From the NCBI RefSeq assembly GCF_002849225.1, contig NZ_PKMC01000001.1, forward strand, positions 997,930 through 1,061,929: 64,000 bases of DNA. The letters are read 5' to 3'. Shown one piece after another: positions 39,870 through 49,820 of this stretch. Numbering within the stretch: the stretch's first letter is position 1; each line of letters opens with the position of its first letter. Origin of the DNA: Actinomyces sp. UMB0138. Lineage in GTDB: Bacteria > Bacillota > Negativicutes > Veillonellales > Veillonellaceae. Below the pieces are notes generated by a model that did no database searches, was not told the origin of the DNA, and was given only the letters and a program-made list of their open reading frames with translations. A program made the translations under genes and the position numbers.

Positions 39870-41528
39870 CTAGCCCAACAACGAGCTAAAACCTACGAGT
39901 AGCGCCAGGGCTACCAGCAGTACGAGTGAGATCGGCAGCGCTTTGCGGAGGAGCTGCGGCTCGGAGTTGGGCTGCCCCACAGCTCCGGCTGCGATAGTCA
40001 AGTTCTGCGGCGAGATGATCTTGCCGAGTCCGCCACCCACAGTGTTGGCACCGAGCAACAATGACGGATCTGCGCCAACAGAGTGCGCCGCGGTTGACTG
40101 CAGGTCTGCGAACAGGGCGTTGGCAGAAGTAGCCGAACCGGTCACGGCAGTGCCCAGCCAACCAAGGACCGGCGAGATGAACGCGAACGCCGCACCTGTA
40201 CCCGCCATCCACGCACCGATAACCGCTGTCTGGCCAGAGAAGTTCATCACATAGGCCAAAGCCATTACCGTGGCGATGGTCAGGATCGAGATCCGCAACG
40301 AATAGATCGTCTTGAAGAGCGTGGCAATTCCCTGTTTGAAGGTAAGCGGGAAAGCGCCCTCCGAAGAGGTGGCACTGTAGACCGCCGCTACTACTAAAGC
40401 GGTGATCGCGATTAGGGTGCCAGGAGAGGATAGCCACTGCAGGTTGAACGTAGTTCCTGCGAGCGGTTCTCCGGCCTTGTTGACCAGGTTTCCATCTAGC
40501 CCGGGCCACCCGAATTTGATATCCGTGGAAGCAAGTAGACCTGGGATGTCAACACCGACCGTCCACAGCTTAGCCACGGCAAAGACCAGTACGACCAACC
40601 AGTACGGCATTAGAGCCAGTGCTGCCCTAGAAGCGGTCAGCTCGGACGTCCCCTCAGTACATTCCTCTTCCGGGGTATGCGGATGCCACACCTGCATAAG
40701 TGCAGTAACTGCGCCAAAGCCAAGCAGTGAAGCAAGCACAGAAGTGAGCTCATAAGAGAAGAATCCAGCGCACCAGAAGTGTCCCAGCGCAGTGACCGCT
40801 CCAGCTACGAGCGCCGCTGGCCACAGCTGCTTCAGACCGCGTATCCCGTCTAGCATAAACAGCAGCAGGACCGGGATGAAGCACGCAATTATTGGAGTGA
40901 GGTGACTCATCTGGCTGGCTACCTCAGTAGCCTTTACTCCCCCCAGTCGCCCGGCGGTAGTCACCGGAATTGCCATAGCGCCGTAGCCAACACTGATCGC
41001 GTTACCAGCAATGGTGACAAGAGCCGCCTTAATCGGCTTAATTCCAATTGCCACTAGCATCGCAGCAACAATTGCCACGGGGGCGCCAAAACCAGCCAGC
41101 CCTTCTAGCAGCCCGCAGAAACTAAACGAAATGATAAGTGCTTGGACACGGCGATCGCCACGTCCGACAAGGTTGAAGGTCGCACGTACGTCGTCTCCGC
41201 GACCCGATTCCACGGTCAGGTTGTACAGCCAGACCGCGGCAATAATAATGTACAAAATTGGCATGAATCCAAAGGCCAACCCCTGGCTAGCAGATAGCAG
41301 AGCAAGGGAAAGCGGCATCTTGAAACTCAGCCAAGCTACCAGTAGTGAAGCCACCAAGGAAATAAGTGCGCACCAATGCGTCTTGACCTTGAAAGCTCCT
41401 AGGAGGATGAAAAATACCGCCAAGGGAATGAGTCCCACTATTGCAGATAGGAAGAGTGAACCAATAACCGGGGCGTCCGGGGCGGTATACGTTGCAGTCG
41501 CTACCAAATTAGAACCATCCTGTTGCAT
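39870..41528 (-). CDS. lldP: L-lactate permease
   Basis: 552 residues from the ATG at 41528. A GTG at 41579 in the same frame is possible; neither has a strong ribosome site. LctP family, 12 or more membrane helices: FMPILYIIIAAVWLYNLTVE, FGAPVAIVAAMLVAIGI, SVGYGAMAIPVTTAGRLG and the SPQNLTIAAGAV stretch in the C-terminal half are all family signs. First gene of the lutABC operon; imports L-lactate with protons. Confidence 0.93.
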   Translation of the reverse strand: MQQDGSNLVATATYTAPDAPVIGSLFLSAIVGLIPLAVFFILLGAFKVKTHWCALISLVASLLVAWLSFKMPLSLALLSASQGLAFGFMPILYIIIAAVWLYNLTVESGRGDDVRATFNLVGRGDRRVQALIISFSFCGLLEGLAGFGAPVAIVAAMLVAIGIKPIKAALVTIAGNAISVGYGAMAIPVTTAGRLGGVKATEVASQMSHLTPIIACFIPVLLLFMLDGIRGLKQLWPAALVAGAVTALGHFWCAGFFSYELTSVLASLLGFGAVTALMQVWHPHTPEEECTEGTSELTASRAALALMPYWLVVLVFAVAKLWTVGVDIPGLLASTDIKFGWPGLDGNLVNKAGEPLAGTTFNLQWLSSPGTLIAITALVVAAVYSATSSEGAFPLTFKQGIATLFKTIYSLRISILTIATVMALAYVMNFSGQTAVIGAWMAGTGAAFAFISPVLGWLGTAVTGSATSANALFADLQSTAAHSVGADPSLLLGANTVGGGLGKIISPQNLTIAAGAVGQPNSEPQLLRKALPISLVLLVALALLVGFSSLLG

Positions 41529-41760
41529 GGCCGTTAGGCCGTAAGTCTTACACTGCAAGCTACCCCAACCGCGCTTCACCTCATCATTTACCCCTGTTTG
41601 CCCAGGTAGAAGGATTATGCGGTAGAAGGTGGGGAAACATTAAAAGGACTTAAGTGTTACGAAAAACCAGAACCCCCCGCGCACCTACGAACTGCGTTAT
41701 TTATGCCGATTTGCCCCCTCTTGGGCACATTCAGAAAAGCTGGTAAGGGAATTTGGGCCC

Positions 41761-41797
41761 AAAAAGCTGGGGAGCAGGCGATGCCTGCTCCCCAGCT
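41761..41797 (-). terminator. Terminator after gltX
   Basis: A perfect 15-bp stem with a 3-base loop (41765-41779 with 41783-41797), followed on the minus strand by TTTTTGG. Confidence 0.92.
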
Positions 41798-41810
41798 ATT
41801 TGTTTATCGG

Positions 41811-43331
41811 CTATTTCTGCAACATCTGTGCAGCAGCATTCAGCCGCTTCAGTGTCTCTTCACGGCCCAAGATAACCATCGAATTGAAAACAGGGATCGA
41901 AGCATTGGTCCCGGTCATTGCCACGAATAGTGGCCCAAACGCAACCCTAGGCTTCAATTCCAGGCCCTCGATTATGGACTCTGTTAGAGCTTCATGAATA
42001 CCATCCACCGTGTACTGGCTTTCAGGCAGGGCCTCAACAGTCTTAGCTGCCTGGGCAAGAACCTGCGGAGCAGAGTCCTTCAGTTTTCGAACTGCCTTCT
42101 CGTTATACGTGAGTTCCTCGCCATCAATGAAGAGGAACCGCAGTAGATCGACAGCCTCGCCCAGCAGCTGGATACGAGTTTGCGCAAGAGGGGCAGCTTC
42201 GCCAAGCAAGTACTGTTCCTGTTCAGTCAGGTCATCCCAGGAAGGAGCGGAGACGACCTTGCCTTCATGCAGGTACGGGACTAGGCGGGCACGGAAATCT
42301 TCAACGTCTAGCCTGCGGATATGCTCCGCATTTATCGCGACGCACTTCTTCTGGTCAAAGCGAGCCGGATTGGGGTTCACGTCGTGAATATCGAAGGCCT
42401 TGATCATCTCTTCTTTGTCGAAGATGTCCCGGTCTGGCGCGATAGACCAACCGAGCAATGCCAAGTAGTTCAGTAGCCCTTCTGGGAGCATCCCGTTTTC
42501 GCGATGGAGCAGAAGGTTGGACTTCGGATCTCGTTTAGATAGCTTCTTATTCCCCTCTCCCATGACATACGGCAAGTGCCCAAATTCGGGGATTCGCTTT
42601 GCGATACCGAGCTCCATTAGCGCCCGGTACATGACAATCTGGCGGGGAGTAGAAGACAGAATGTCTTCCCCGCGCAGAATGTGCGTCACGTCCATAAGAG
42701 CATCGTCGATGGGATTTACCAGAGGATAAAGTGGATCCCCATTCGCCCGCAGAATCACGTAATCCGGTACAGTTCCTGCCTTGAATGTGATCTCGCCGCG
42801 CACCAGGTCAGTGAAAGTAACGTCTTCATCTGGCATGCGCATACGGTAAACAGGCTTGCGCCCCTCGGCTTTGAAAGCCGCGATCTGTTCAGCAGTCAGG
42901 TTGCGGTCATAACCGTCGTAGCCCAGCTTCGGAGGACGACCAGCGGCCTTGTGTCGCTCCTCGATTTCCTGCGGAGTCGAATAGGATTCGTAGGCATAAC
43001 CCGCATCAATAAGCTTCTTGGCTACATCTTTGTAGATGTCCATTCTTTCGGACTGCCGGTAGGGCTCGTGGGGACCTCCCACACCGATCCCTTCGTCCCA
43101 GTCCAGACCCATCCACTTCAAAGACTCAATGATCTGGTCGAATGATTCCTGGCTGTCGCGGGCCGCATCCGTGTCTTCGATACGGAATATGAAAGTGCCG
43201 CCCGTGTGGCGCGCATATGCCCAGTTGAACAGGCATGTGCGTACCATCCCTACGTGAGGGGTGCCGGTCGGAGACGGACAAAAACGAACGCGAACATCAC
43301 TGCCTGTCGCTGGCGTTTTTTCAGTGCTCAT
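41811..43331 (-). CDS. gltX: Glutamyl-tRNA synthetase
   Basis: 506 residues. Class I synthetase: HIGH-type [12 protein letters not shown] at the N-terminus, the KMSKS loop KKLSKRDPK near 255, and the C-terminal anticodon-binding domain ([15 protein letters not shown]). It charges tRNA-Glu (and possibly tRNA-Gln for transamidation). The tRNA-Glu and tRNA-Gln genes lie about 5 kb away. Confidence 0.96.
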   Translation of the reverse strand: MSTEKTPATGSDVRVRFCPSPTGTPHVGMVRTCLFNWAYARHTGGTFIFRIEDTDAARDSQESFDQIIESLKWMGLDWDEGIGVGGPHEPYRQSERMDIYKDVAKKLIDAGYAYESYSTPQEIEERHKAAGRPPKLGYDGYDRNLTAEQIAAFKAEGRKPVYRMRMPDEDVTFTDLVRGEITFKAGTVPDYVILRANGDPLYPLVNPIDDALMDVTHILRGEDILSSTPRQIVMYRALMELGIAKRIPEFGHLPYVMGEGNKKLSKRDPKSNLLLHRENGMLPEGLLNYLALLGWSIAPDRDIFDKEEMIKAFDIHDVNPNPARFDQKKCVAINAEHIRRLDVEDFRARLVPYLHEGKVVSAPSWDDLTEQEQYLLGEAAPLAQTRIQLLGEAVDLLRFLFIDGEELTYNEKAVRKLKDSAPQVLAQAAKTVEALPESQYTVDGIHEALTESIIEGLELKPRVAFGPLFVAMTGTNASIPVFNSMVILGREETLKRLNAAAQMLQK

Positions 43332-43450
43332 AATGCCTATAGCGTACCGCGTGCCGGCCAGATCTTCGAACCGCGGCCTCTAACCAACATGGAATATTCG
43401 CGAGTAGTTCATAATAGGGAAAAATGAAGAACTAGTCGCTGGAGGGGCAA

Positions 43451-44635
43451 GTGTCGCTCGCAGATTTCTCGCGAAAAGCGGATTCGCTTTCTATTGAGCA
43501 GTTACGTGGTAGGGCAACAAGGAAGTGGTCCATGCGTATGGGCGAATCCCTGTTGGACGGGGCGTGGATCGCCGAAGCAGACTTTGGTACTGCCCCGCAG
43601 GTGGAGGCCGCACTCCACGAGGCGATCTCGAACAACTTTCTGGGCTACATGCCTACCTGGCTAGTCGAGCGCACGCTCTATGAATGTAGGCAGTTCCAAG
43701 CAGACCGTTTTGGCGTAACGCTAGCCGAGGACTGTTATGGCATTGCCCCCGACGTCCTTTCTGTACTGCATCAAGTAATTGAACAATTAACCGACAAAGG
43801 CACCCCGGTTATTGTTCCTACTCCTGCATATATGCCCTTCCTGACCATTCCCGGCTCCCATTTCCGGGCCACTATTCAAGTTCCGTCACACGTTGATGCA
43901 AATGGCCGTTACAAGCTCGACCTGGAGCGGATCGACCGTGCTTTTTCCGAGGGCGCACAGTTGTTGATCCTGTGCAATCCCTGGAATCCGACCGGCCAGA
44001 CTTTCACTCGCGAAGAATTGGTTGAGCTAGCTAGCGTGGTGCACAAACACCCGCAGGCAATTGTTTTCAGCGACGAGATCCACTCCCCTCTGGTACATGC
44101 AGACCGTACCCATATTCCTTTTGCTTCTCTAAGTGAGCAGACGGCTTCTCGGACGGTAACTGCAACCGCGGCATCAAAGGGGTGGAACATTCCGGGGCTC
44201 AATTGTGCGCAGTGGTACATCGCTGGCAGCACTCTTAAAGAGCGTTTTGCCCGCGGATCGGAGTTGTTAGCTAGTGGGGCTAGCCCACTCGGAGCTCTAG
44301 GAGCATGCGTCGCCTACCGGGATGGGCGTGACTGGCTGGATGACTTCAATGCCTACATAGTGAAGAATTCTGTGCGCGTACAGGAGCTACTTGCGGATTC
44401 CGGCTCCCGGCTCCGCTGCACCAGCCCACAGGCAACCTATCTGACGTGGTGGGATGCGAGCGCTTACGAGGTCAACAATCCCGCTGAACTCATCGCTTCC
44501 AAAGCGGCGGTGGCGGTAAATGCCGGCCACGAGCTGGGAGAAGATTACTCGCGCTTCTTCAGACTAAATCTGGCCTCACCCACGCCGGTATTGGAAGATA
44601 TGGTCTCTCGTATACTCGCAGCCTTCGCTAACTAG
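43451..44635 (+). CDS. MalY/PatB-type PLP enzyme
   Basis: 394 residues from a GTG with GGAGGGG upstream. Fold-type I aminotransferase-like protein; the PLP Lys is in TAAASKGWNIPGLNCAQ (about 240-257), and NPWNPTGQTFTREELV and FSDEIHSPLV are family motifs. MalY/PatB proteins act as cystathionine beta-lyases (or have regulatory roles), so a part in methionine/cysteine metabolism is likely. It lies alone between gltX (divergent) and a terminator. Confidence 0.9.
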   Translation: MSLADFSRKADSLSIEQLRGRATRKWSMRMGESLLDGAWIAEADFGTAPQVEAALHEAISNNFLGYMPTWLVERTLYECRQFQADRFGVTLAEDCYGIAPDVLSVLHQVIEQLTDKGTPVIVPTPAYMPFLTIPGSHFRATIQVPSHVDANGRYKLDLERIDRAFSEGAQLLILCNPWNPTGQTFTREELVELASVVHKHPQAIVFSDEIHSPLVHADRTHIPFASLSEQTASRTVTATAASKGWNIPGLNCAQWYIAGSTLKERFARGSELLASGASPLGALGACVAYRDGRDWLDDFNAYIVKNSVRVQELLADSGSRLRCTSPQATYLTWWDASAYEVNNPAELIASKAAVAVNAGHELGEDYSRFFRLNLASPTPVLEDMVSRILAAFAN

Positions 44636-44654
44636 GGGACCAAGAATAGTTTTA

Positions 44655-44694
44655 GGGGGATGGGCCCGGCCTTGGCCGAGCCCATCCCCCTTTT
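44655..44694 (+). terminator. Terminator after the MalY-like gene
   Basis: A long stem, GGGGGATGGGC with GCCCATCCCCC plus an inner CGGCC/GGCCG, followed by TTTTCC. It lies between convergent genes. Confidence 0.9.
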
Positions 44695-44748
44695 CCATTG
44701 ACAGCTAACGCTTTAGGGGACTTACCGTTCTGCTCCCCTGCATCGGAG

Positions 44749-45525
44749 TTATCGGCGAAGCACCTGATTTCTCAACGTGCCGATATTTTCTATCTCGCAC
44801 TCGACAGTGTCCCCAGCATCCATTGGGCCGGCGCCCGCTGGCGTGCCAGTCAGGACTATATCCCCTGGCAGTAGTGTGAAAACGCTAGAGACATAGGAGA
44901 CCAGCTCCCGCACCGAGTGTTTCATGTCGGCTGTGCTGGCCGACTGCCGCACCGAGCCATTTACCCTGCATTCAATATGCAAGTTATCCGGGTCCAGCTT
45001 CGGATCTACAACAATCCAAGGACCTACCGGGCAGGAGGTATCCCATCCTTTTGCCCGGGTAAGCTGCCCATCCTGCCGCTGCGTGTCTCGGGCAGTTGCA
45101 TCGTTAGCAATGGTGTAGCCCATAATTACCTGGTCGACCTGCTCGACAGGGATATCTTTCGCCAAAGTCTTGATCACGACAGCGAGCTGCGCCTCTTGCT
45201 CTACTTCTGCAGAGAATTTTGGCAGCACGATCGGATCATCCGGGCCGATCACCGAGGTGTTCGGCTTCAAGAACAGCGGCGGCTGTTCTGCAGGCTGCCC
45301 GGCCTCTTCGGCTCCACTTAACGGATAGTTTCCGATGACCCCTACTACCTTTGACCGTGGGATTACCGGCGAAAGAAACCTTGCCTCTTCAAAAGGCACT
45401 AGGAGCCCGGACGGTTCCACCTTGGAAAAGAGCGGGTCGTTCTTAAGTGCCACTATCTGCTTAGCGTCGTCCTCGAAAACTCCGAACATCGGGGAATCTC
45501 CGGTAGAAAAACGTGCAACCTTCAT
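44749..45525 (-). CDS. Fumarylacetoacetate hydrolase family protein
   Basis: 258 residues. FAH-fold core: LPKFSAEVEQEAQLAVVIK (metal Glu residues), MGYTIANDATARDTQRQDGQ and GDIVLTGTPAGAGPMDAGDT. In other actinobacteria a gene of this family lies just upstream of gltX; here the MalY-like gene is between. Members act as hydrolases, oxaloacetate decarboxylases or hydratases, and the substrate is not clear. It overlaps the stop of the upstream symporter by 4 bases. Confidence 0.9.
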   Translation of the reverse strand: MKVARFSTGDSPMFGVFEDDAKQIVALKNDPLFSKVEPSGLLVPFEEARFLSPVIPRSKVVGVIGNYPLSGAEEAGQPAEQPPLFLKPNTSVIGPDDPIVLPKFSAEVEQEAQLAVVIKTLAKDIPVEQVDQVIMGYTIANDATARDTQRQDGQLTRAKGWDTSCPVGPWIVVDPKLDPDNLHIECRVNGSVRQSASTADMKHSVRELVSYVSSVFTLLPGDIVLTGTPAGAGPMDAGDTVECEIENIGTLRNQVLRR

Positions 45526-47093
45526 TTTGCCTCATTCAAGTCGTGGCTCTCTGCTTCCATCTCGGCCCACGATTCCTCGTGGCCACCTTTAACATGCCAC
45601 ACAGAAGTTGGAAGTTCACCAGGCATATGCGGGTTGTCTAGAGATTGGAACTCAGGGATCTTCCCCTCCTTTAGCTGCGCCTGGTAGTCGCGCAGTGCCC
45701 CCAAGGCCCACTTGCCCAGAAGGAGGATTGCGACCAAGTTCACGATGGTCATTAGCGCTGTTGCCCAGTCCGCGATGGACCAGACCGCAACTAGCGGAAG
45801 CACGGCGCCAAGCGCAGTGGCAAAAATAACCAGAATTTTCAGAGGTAGCGTCGACCTCTTTAGGCCGACAATGAACCTGTAGTTCGTCTCTGCGTAGGTG
45901 TAGTTACCCAAGATTGTGGAATACCCGAAACAAATCATCATTGCCATGACCAGGATTGCCACGATTCCTTCAACGTGGCCTGCTCCTCCCAAGGAGGTAA
46001 CTAGAGAAGTCGATGTTAGCGCCGTTCCGTCTAGGTCTGCGCTGCGATCGGGATTCCAGAAAGGTTCAGACATGAGGATTATGAATCCGGTCGAGGTACA
46101 CACCAGCATGGTGTCCACAAAAACGCCTAGAGACTGCACCATGCCCTGGGTAACGGGGTGCGACACAGTCGCGGTAGCTGCAGCGTTTGGCGCAGACCCC
46201 ATGCCTGCCTCGTTAGTGAACAGGCCACGCTTAATACCGGTAGTAATTGCGGCAACAAAAGCACCGGTGGCGCCAGCAACTGCTGGAGGAACGTAGGTGC
46301 CCTGTCCAAATGCACCGGCAAAGATCTCGCTGAACACGGACGGAATACGCTGGTAATTCAACGCCATCACCATGATGCCCATCAGCACGTACAGCAGGGC
46401 CATTGCGGGTGCCAACAATTCGGAAAAGCGTGCGATCGGCTTGACTCCGCCAAGTACCAGCGGCAAGGTCATCAAAATTAGCACCAACGCGCTGGCCCAC
46501 GGCGGAATACCAAAGGAAGTGTGCGCGAGCTGGCTAATCGAATTGGATTGAATCATCTCGAAACTGAAGCCATATGCGAATATCAGCAGTATTGCGAAGA
46601 CGATCCCCCAACCACGACTTCCCAAGCCACGCTGAATGTAGTAAGCCGGTCCGCCTCGGAACGTCCCGTCCCCATTGCGTACCTTGTAAAGCTGCGCGAG
46701 CGTTGCTTCGATGAAAGCAGTCACCATACCAACAGCGGCAACTACCCACATCCAGAACACCGCTCCCGGGCCACCAGCCACTACTGCAAGGGCCACCCCC
46801 GCAATGGATCCGGTCCCTACCCTGTCGGCAAGCCCGATTGCGAAAGCTTGGAAGGAAGAGATGCCTCCCTTAGCTCCGTCTCGAGAGCCCAAGATCACCT
46901 TGACCATGTGCGGGAACATGCGAATCTGCATGAAGCGGGAGCGGATAGTGAAGATAACACCCGCCCCCAGCAGTAACACGATCAGGACCCAGACAATGGA
47001 GTGTCCGTAGACGTTGTCCAAAAATCCTGAGATCGACTCGTTGATCTTTGTGAAGCTGTCATAGAAGCTGCCGGGTTTGGCGGAATCGTCCAC
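45522..47093 (-). CDS. Alanine/glycine:cation symporter
   Basis: 523 residues from a GTG with GAGAGGAC upstream. AGCS family with about eleven helices; signature GGISSFQAFAIGLADRVGTG and RNGDGTFRGGPAYYIQRGLG, plus TNEAGMGSAPNAAATATVSH. Imports alanine or glycine with Na+ or H+. A second, clearly different AGCS gene follows upstream (47254-48684). Confidence 0.95.
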   Translation of the reverse strand: MDDSAKPGSFYDSFTKINESISGFLDNVYGHSIVWVLIVLLLGAGVIFTIRSRFMQIRMFPHMVKVILGSRDGAKGGISSFQAFAIGLADRVGTGSIAGVALAVVAGGPGAVFWMWVVAAVGMVTAFIEATLAQLYKVRNGDGTFRGGPAYYIQRGLGSRGWGIVFAILLIFAYGFSFEMIQSNSISQLAHTSFGIPPWASALVLILMTLPLVLGGVKPIARFSELLAPAMALLYVLMGIMVMALNYQRIPSVFSEIFAGAFGQGTYVPPAVAGATGAFVAAITTGIKRGLFTNEAGMGSAPNAAATATVSHPVTQGMVQSLGVFVDTMLVCTSTGFIILMSEPFWNPDRSADLDGTALTSTSLVTSLGGAGHVEGIVAILVMAMMICFGYSTILGNYTYAETNYRFIVGLKRSTLPLKILVIFATALGAVLPLVAVWSIADWATALMTIVNLVAILLLGKWALGALRDYQAQLKEGKIPEFQSLDNPHMPGELPTSVWHVKGGHEESWAEMEAESHDLNEAK

Positions 47094-47253
47094 GCTAAGT
47101 CCTCTCGGTGTTACTTAACTATTAGTCGTGTCAATACTGGTTAAAGGTAACTCCAAGAATAGGCCAGAGTGAAATTTACTTTTACAAAATAGAGAAGAAA
47201 TCTTTACCTTTTGGCTGTCAACTGCACCTATGAGAATCAGATTAGAAAGCTAA

Positions 47254-48684
47254 CTAATCCTCTCTACGCACCCACACATCTCCCTTGAGAACATCCGGCA
47301 AGAACTTGTTGTCGGTAGCAACAAATACCGGATCCTTATCTGCGCGTGTCTGTGCTTCATAATCCCGCAGTGCGCCGGCGACCCACTTCCACAGCAGCGC
47401 AATCGCCACTAGGTTCGTCACCGTCATAACAGCCATGGCGATATCTACCGAGTTCCACAGGACGGGCAACGAAACCACCGCTCCCAGACAGGCAGAGGCC
47501 ACACACACCACGCGAACCAGATTCCTAGCCCACTTCGCGTCGGTGACAAAAGACATATTCACTTCTGAGTAAACATAAGCTGCAATTACAGAGCTAAAGG
47601 CCAGGACGAAAATCATCAACGCCATCGGCACCATCGCCCACTGGCCGATCTGATCTGCCACCGCGTACGCCGTCAGATTAGACGGATCGACGCCCTCTTT
47701 GCTCCACACCTTCGGGCCGGCCAAAAGAATAATGAAAGCGGTAGCGGAACACACAATCACGGTGTCAACAAACACACCGAGAGCCTGAATGAATCCCTGC
47801 TTTACCGGATGAGACACAGTAGCTGTAGCAGCCGCATTCGGCGCGGTACCCTGCCCTGCCTCATTCGAGAACAAGCCCCTCTTTGTACCGTTGATAATTG
47901 CAGCCATGATGCCGCCGCCGACACCGCCACCCAGTGCCGCCCCATTGAAAGCAGACTCTACAATCTGGCCAATCAAGGCAGGGATCTGCGGCAGGTTAAT
48001 CAAGCAGATAATGAAGGCGATAACTACGTAAACCGTTGCCATGATCGGCGCCATCCACTCGGTAACCCGGGCCACGGAACGAATTCCCCCCAGGATTATC
48101 GGCCCTGCGAACGCGAAGATCAAAGCGGCAATAATCCACTTGTTAGCGCCCGGAATCGTCCACATGATTGTGGAGGCAATCGCGTTCGACTGCACGGAAG
48201 TGATTACTACACCGCAGGTGACAATCGCGATGATCGCAAAAACAGCCCCATAGGCTCTAGAGCCAACGCCCTTCCACATGTAGTAGGCCGGCCCCCCACG
48301 GAACGTTCCATCTGCCTGGCGCACCTTATAAATCTGCGCCAACGTCGATTCAAAAAAGGAAGTAGCCATGCCGACAAGAGCCACTACCCACATCCAGAAG
48401 ACGGCTCCCGGCCCTCCCATCAACAGGGCTGCTGCAACGCCGAAAACGTTGCCAACACCAACGCGAGCCGCAAGAGAGATCGTGAAGGCCTGGAAGGAAG
48501 AAATTCCCCCCTTCGCATCGGTACGAGAGGACAACACCGCCTTGAACATGGCCCCCAGATGGCGGAACTGCATGCCCCTGGAAATGATCGTTAGGAATAT
48601 CCCCACGCCCAGCAACACCCACATCGTGATGTGCAACGTAACCCAGTCAGCAACTGCCAAAATGCCGTCAGCTAGAGAGCCCAT
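47254..48684 (-). CDS. Second alanine/glycine:cation symporter
   Basis: 476 residues from the ATG at 48684, which has GGAGG at a good distance; the longer frame to 48711 is less likely. AGCS motifs GGISSFQAFTISLAARVGVG, FRGGPAYYMWKGVGSRAYG and SNEAGQGTAPNAAATATVSH are present. It differs from its neighbour in most of its length, so this is an old duplication or two separate acquisitions and not a recent copy. Confidence 0.95.
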   Translation of the reverse strand: MGSLADGILAVADWVTLHITMWVLLGVGIFLTIISRGMQFRHLGAMFKAVLSSRTDAKGGISSFQAFTISLAARVGVGNVFGVAAALLMGGPGAVFWMWVVALVGMATSFFESTLAQIYKVRQADGTFRGGPAYYMWKGVGSRAYGAVFAIIAIVTCGVVITSVQSNAIASTIMWTIPGANKWIIAALIFAFAGPIILGGIRSVARVTEWMAPIMATVYVVIAFIICLINLPQIPALIGQIVESAFNGAALGGGVGGGIMAAIINGTKRGLFSNEAGQGTAPNAAATATVSHPVKQGFIQALGVFVDTVIVCSATAFIILLAGPKVWSKEGVDPSNLTAYAVADQIGQWAMVPMALMIFVLAFSSVIAAYVYSEVNMSFVTDAKWARNLVRVVCVASACLGAVVSLPVLWNSVDIAMAVMTVTNLVAIALLWKWVAGALRDYEAQTRADKDPVFVATDNKFLPDVLKGDVWVRRED

Positions 48685-48828
48685 AAAAACCTCCGGGGCG
48701 AAAACATACACTGGTATTTATACTGGCAGATTTTCCCCACCGCTTCCGAATCGGCCACATCTCGACCACTACACCAGAATAATTAGCCTGCTACTACGTA
48801 CACTTGTGGGGAGTCGAAAGGAATGCAC

Positions 48829-49806
48829 ATGCGCCACGTAATTATTGACACCGACCCCGGCATTGACGATTCTATTGCCATTCTTCTTGCTTCTACACAT
48901 CCGGAAGTATGCATCGATGCGCTAACCACCGTGGGCGGCAACGTTCCCCTGGAAAAGACGACGGCCAACGCCCTCGGAATACTGAATTTCGCAAAGGCAG
49001 GCGACATTCCTGTTTATCAAGGTGCGGCTCATCCGCTAGCAGGAGCTGCAGAGCAGTACGCTGACGACACTCACGGCGAATCCGGTACCGGACAGGTGCA
49101 CCTAGACCCGGCAGACAGAAAAATTGCCGGAACCGACGCCCCACAATTCATCGTGGATCACACAAAGGCCCACCCTGGCGAAATAACGCTCGTTCCCATC
49201 GGCCCCCTAACTAACATTGCCAAGGCTCTAGAGATAGACCCGACCTTGCCAGAGCGGGTACCAGAAGTACTGCTTATGGGCGGCGCAGAGGGCCCCGGCA
49301 ACGTCACTCCGTCTGCAGAATTCAACTTCTGGTTCGATCCAGAGGCCGCAGCTGCGGTTATGAACGCCGGCTTCAAGAAAATCACCCTGGTCGGGCTGGA
49401 CGCAACCGAACAAGCCTTCATAACAGCGGGCACGCGCGAGTTACTTCGCCGCCTTTCAGATTCCAAGAACGCCCAATTCCTTTATCAAATTACCCAGCAA
49501 TACGCTGATTTCTATTGGGATACGCAAAAGGCGCTAGGCGCCGAACTATGCGATGTCCTAGCAATCGCCAAACTCATTGACGATTCCCTCGTAGAAACCG
49601 AAAGTGCCAGCATCGAGATCGCGCTGGATGGCATCTGCCGAGGGCGCTCACAAGTCGCCCGAAAGAAGCGCTTCCCGTCCCTGCCGCAAAACGGACATAT
49701 CTGCACCAACGTCAATACCAGAGGCTTCTTCGAACTGCTACTTACCACCCTCATCCCAGAAGAGAAGGAACTAATCGAGCAGGTTCTGGCACACGAATAC
49801 CGCTAA
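48829..49806 (+). CDS. Inosine/uridine-preferring nucleoside hydrolase
   Basis: 325 residues from MRHVIIDTDPGIDDS; AAAGGA is six bases upstream of this ATG, while the ATG at 48823 is too close to it. The DTDPGIDD motif that binds Ca2+ is at 7-14; EVLLMGGAEGPGNVTPSAEF and the NFWFDPEAAAAVM site are also present. Hydrolyses nucleosides to base and ribose in salvage. Cotranscribed with the helicase gene, 14 bases downstream. Confidence 0.93.
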   Translation: MRHVIIDTDPGIDDSIAILLASTHPEVCIDALTTVGGNVPLEKTTANALGILNFAKAGDIPVYQGAAHPLAGAAEQYADDTHGESGTGQVHLDPADRKIAGTDAPQFIVDHTKAHPGEITLVPIGPLTNIAKALEIDPTLPERVPEVLLMGGAEGPGNVTPSAEFNFWFDPEAAAAVMNAGFKKITLVGLDATEQAFITAGTRELLRRLSDSKNAQFLYQITQQYADFYWDTQKALGAELCDVLAIAKLIDDSLVETESASIEIALDGICRGRSQVARKKRFPSLPQNGHICTNVNTRGFFELLLTTLIPEEKELIEQVLAHEYR

Positions 49807-49820
49807 GAAGAGGCACCAAC

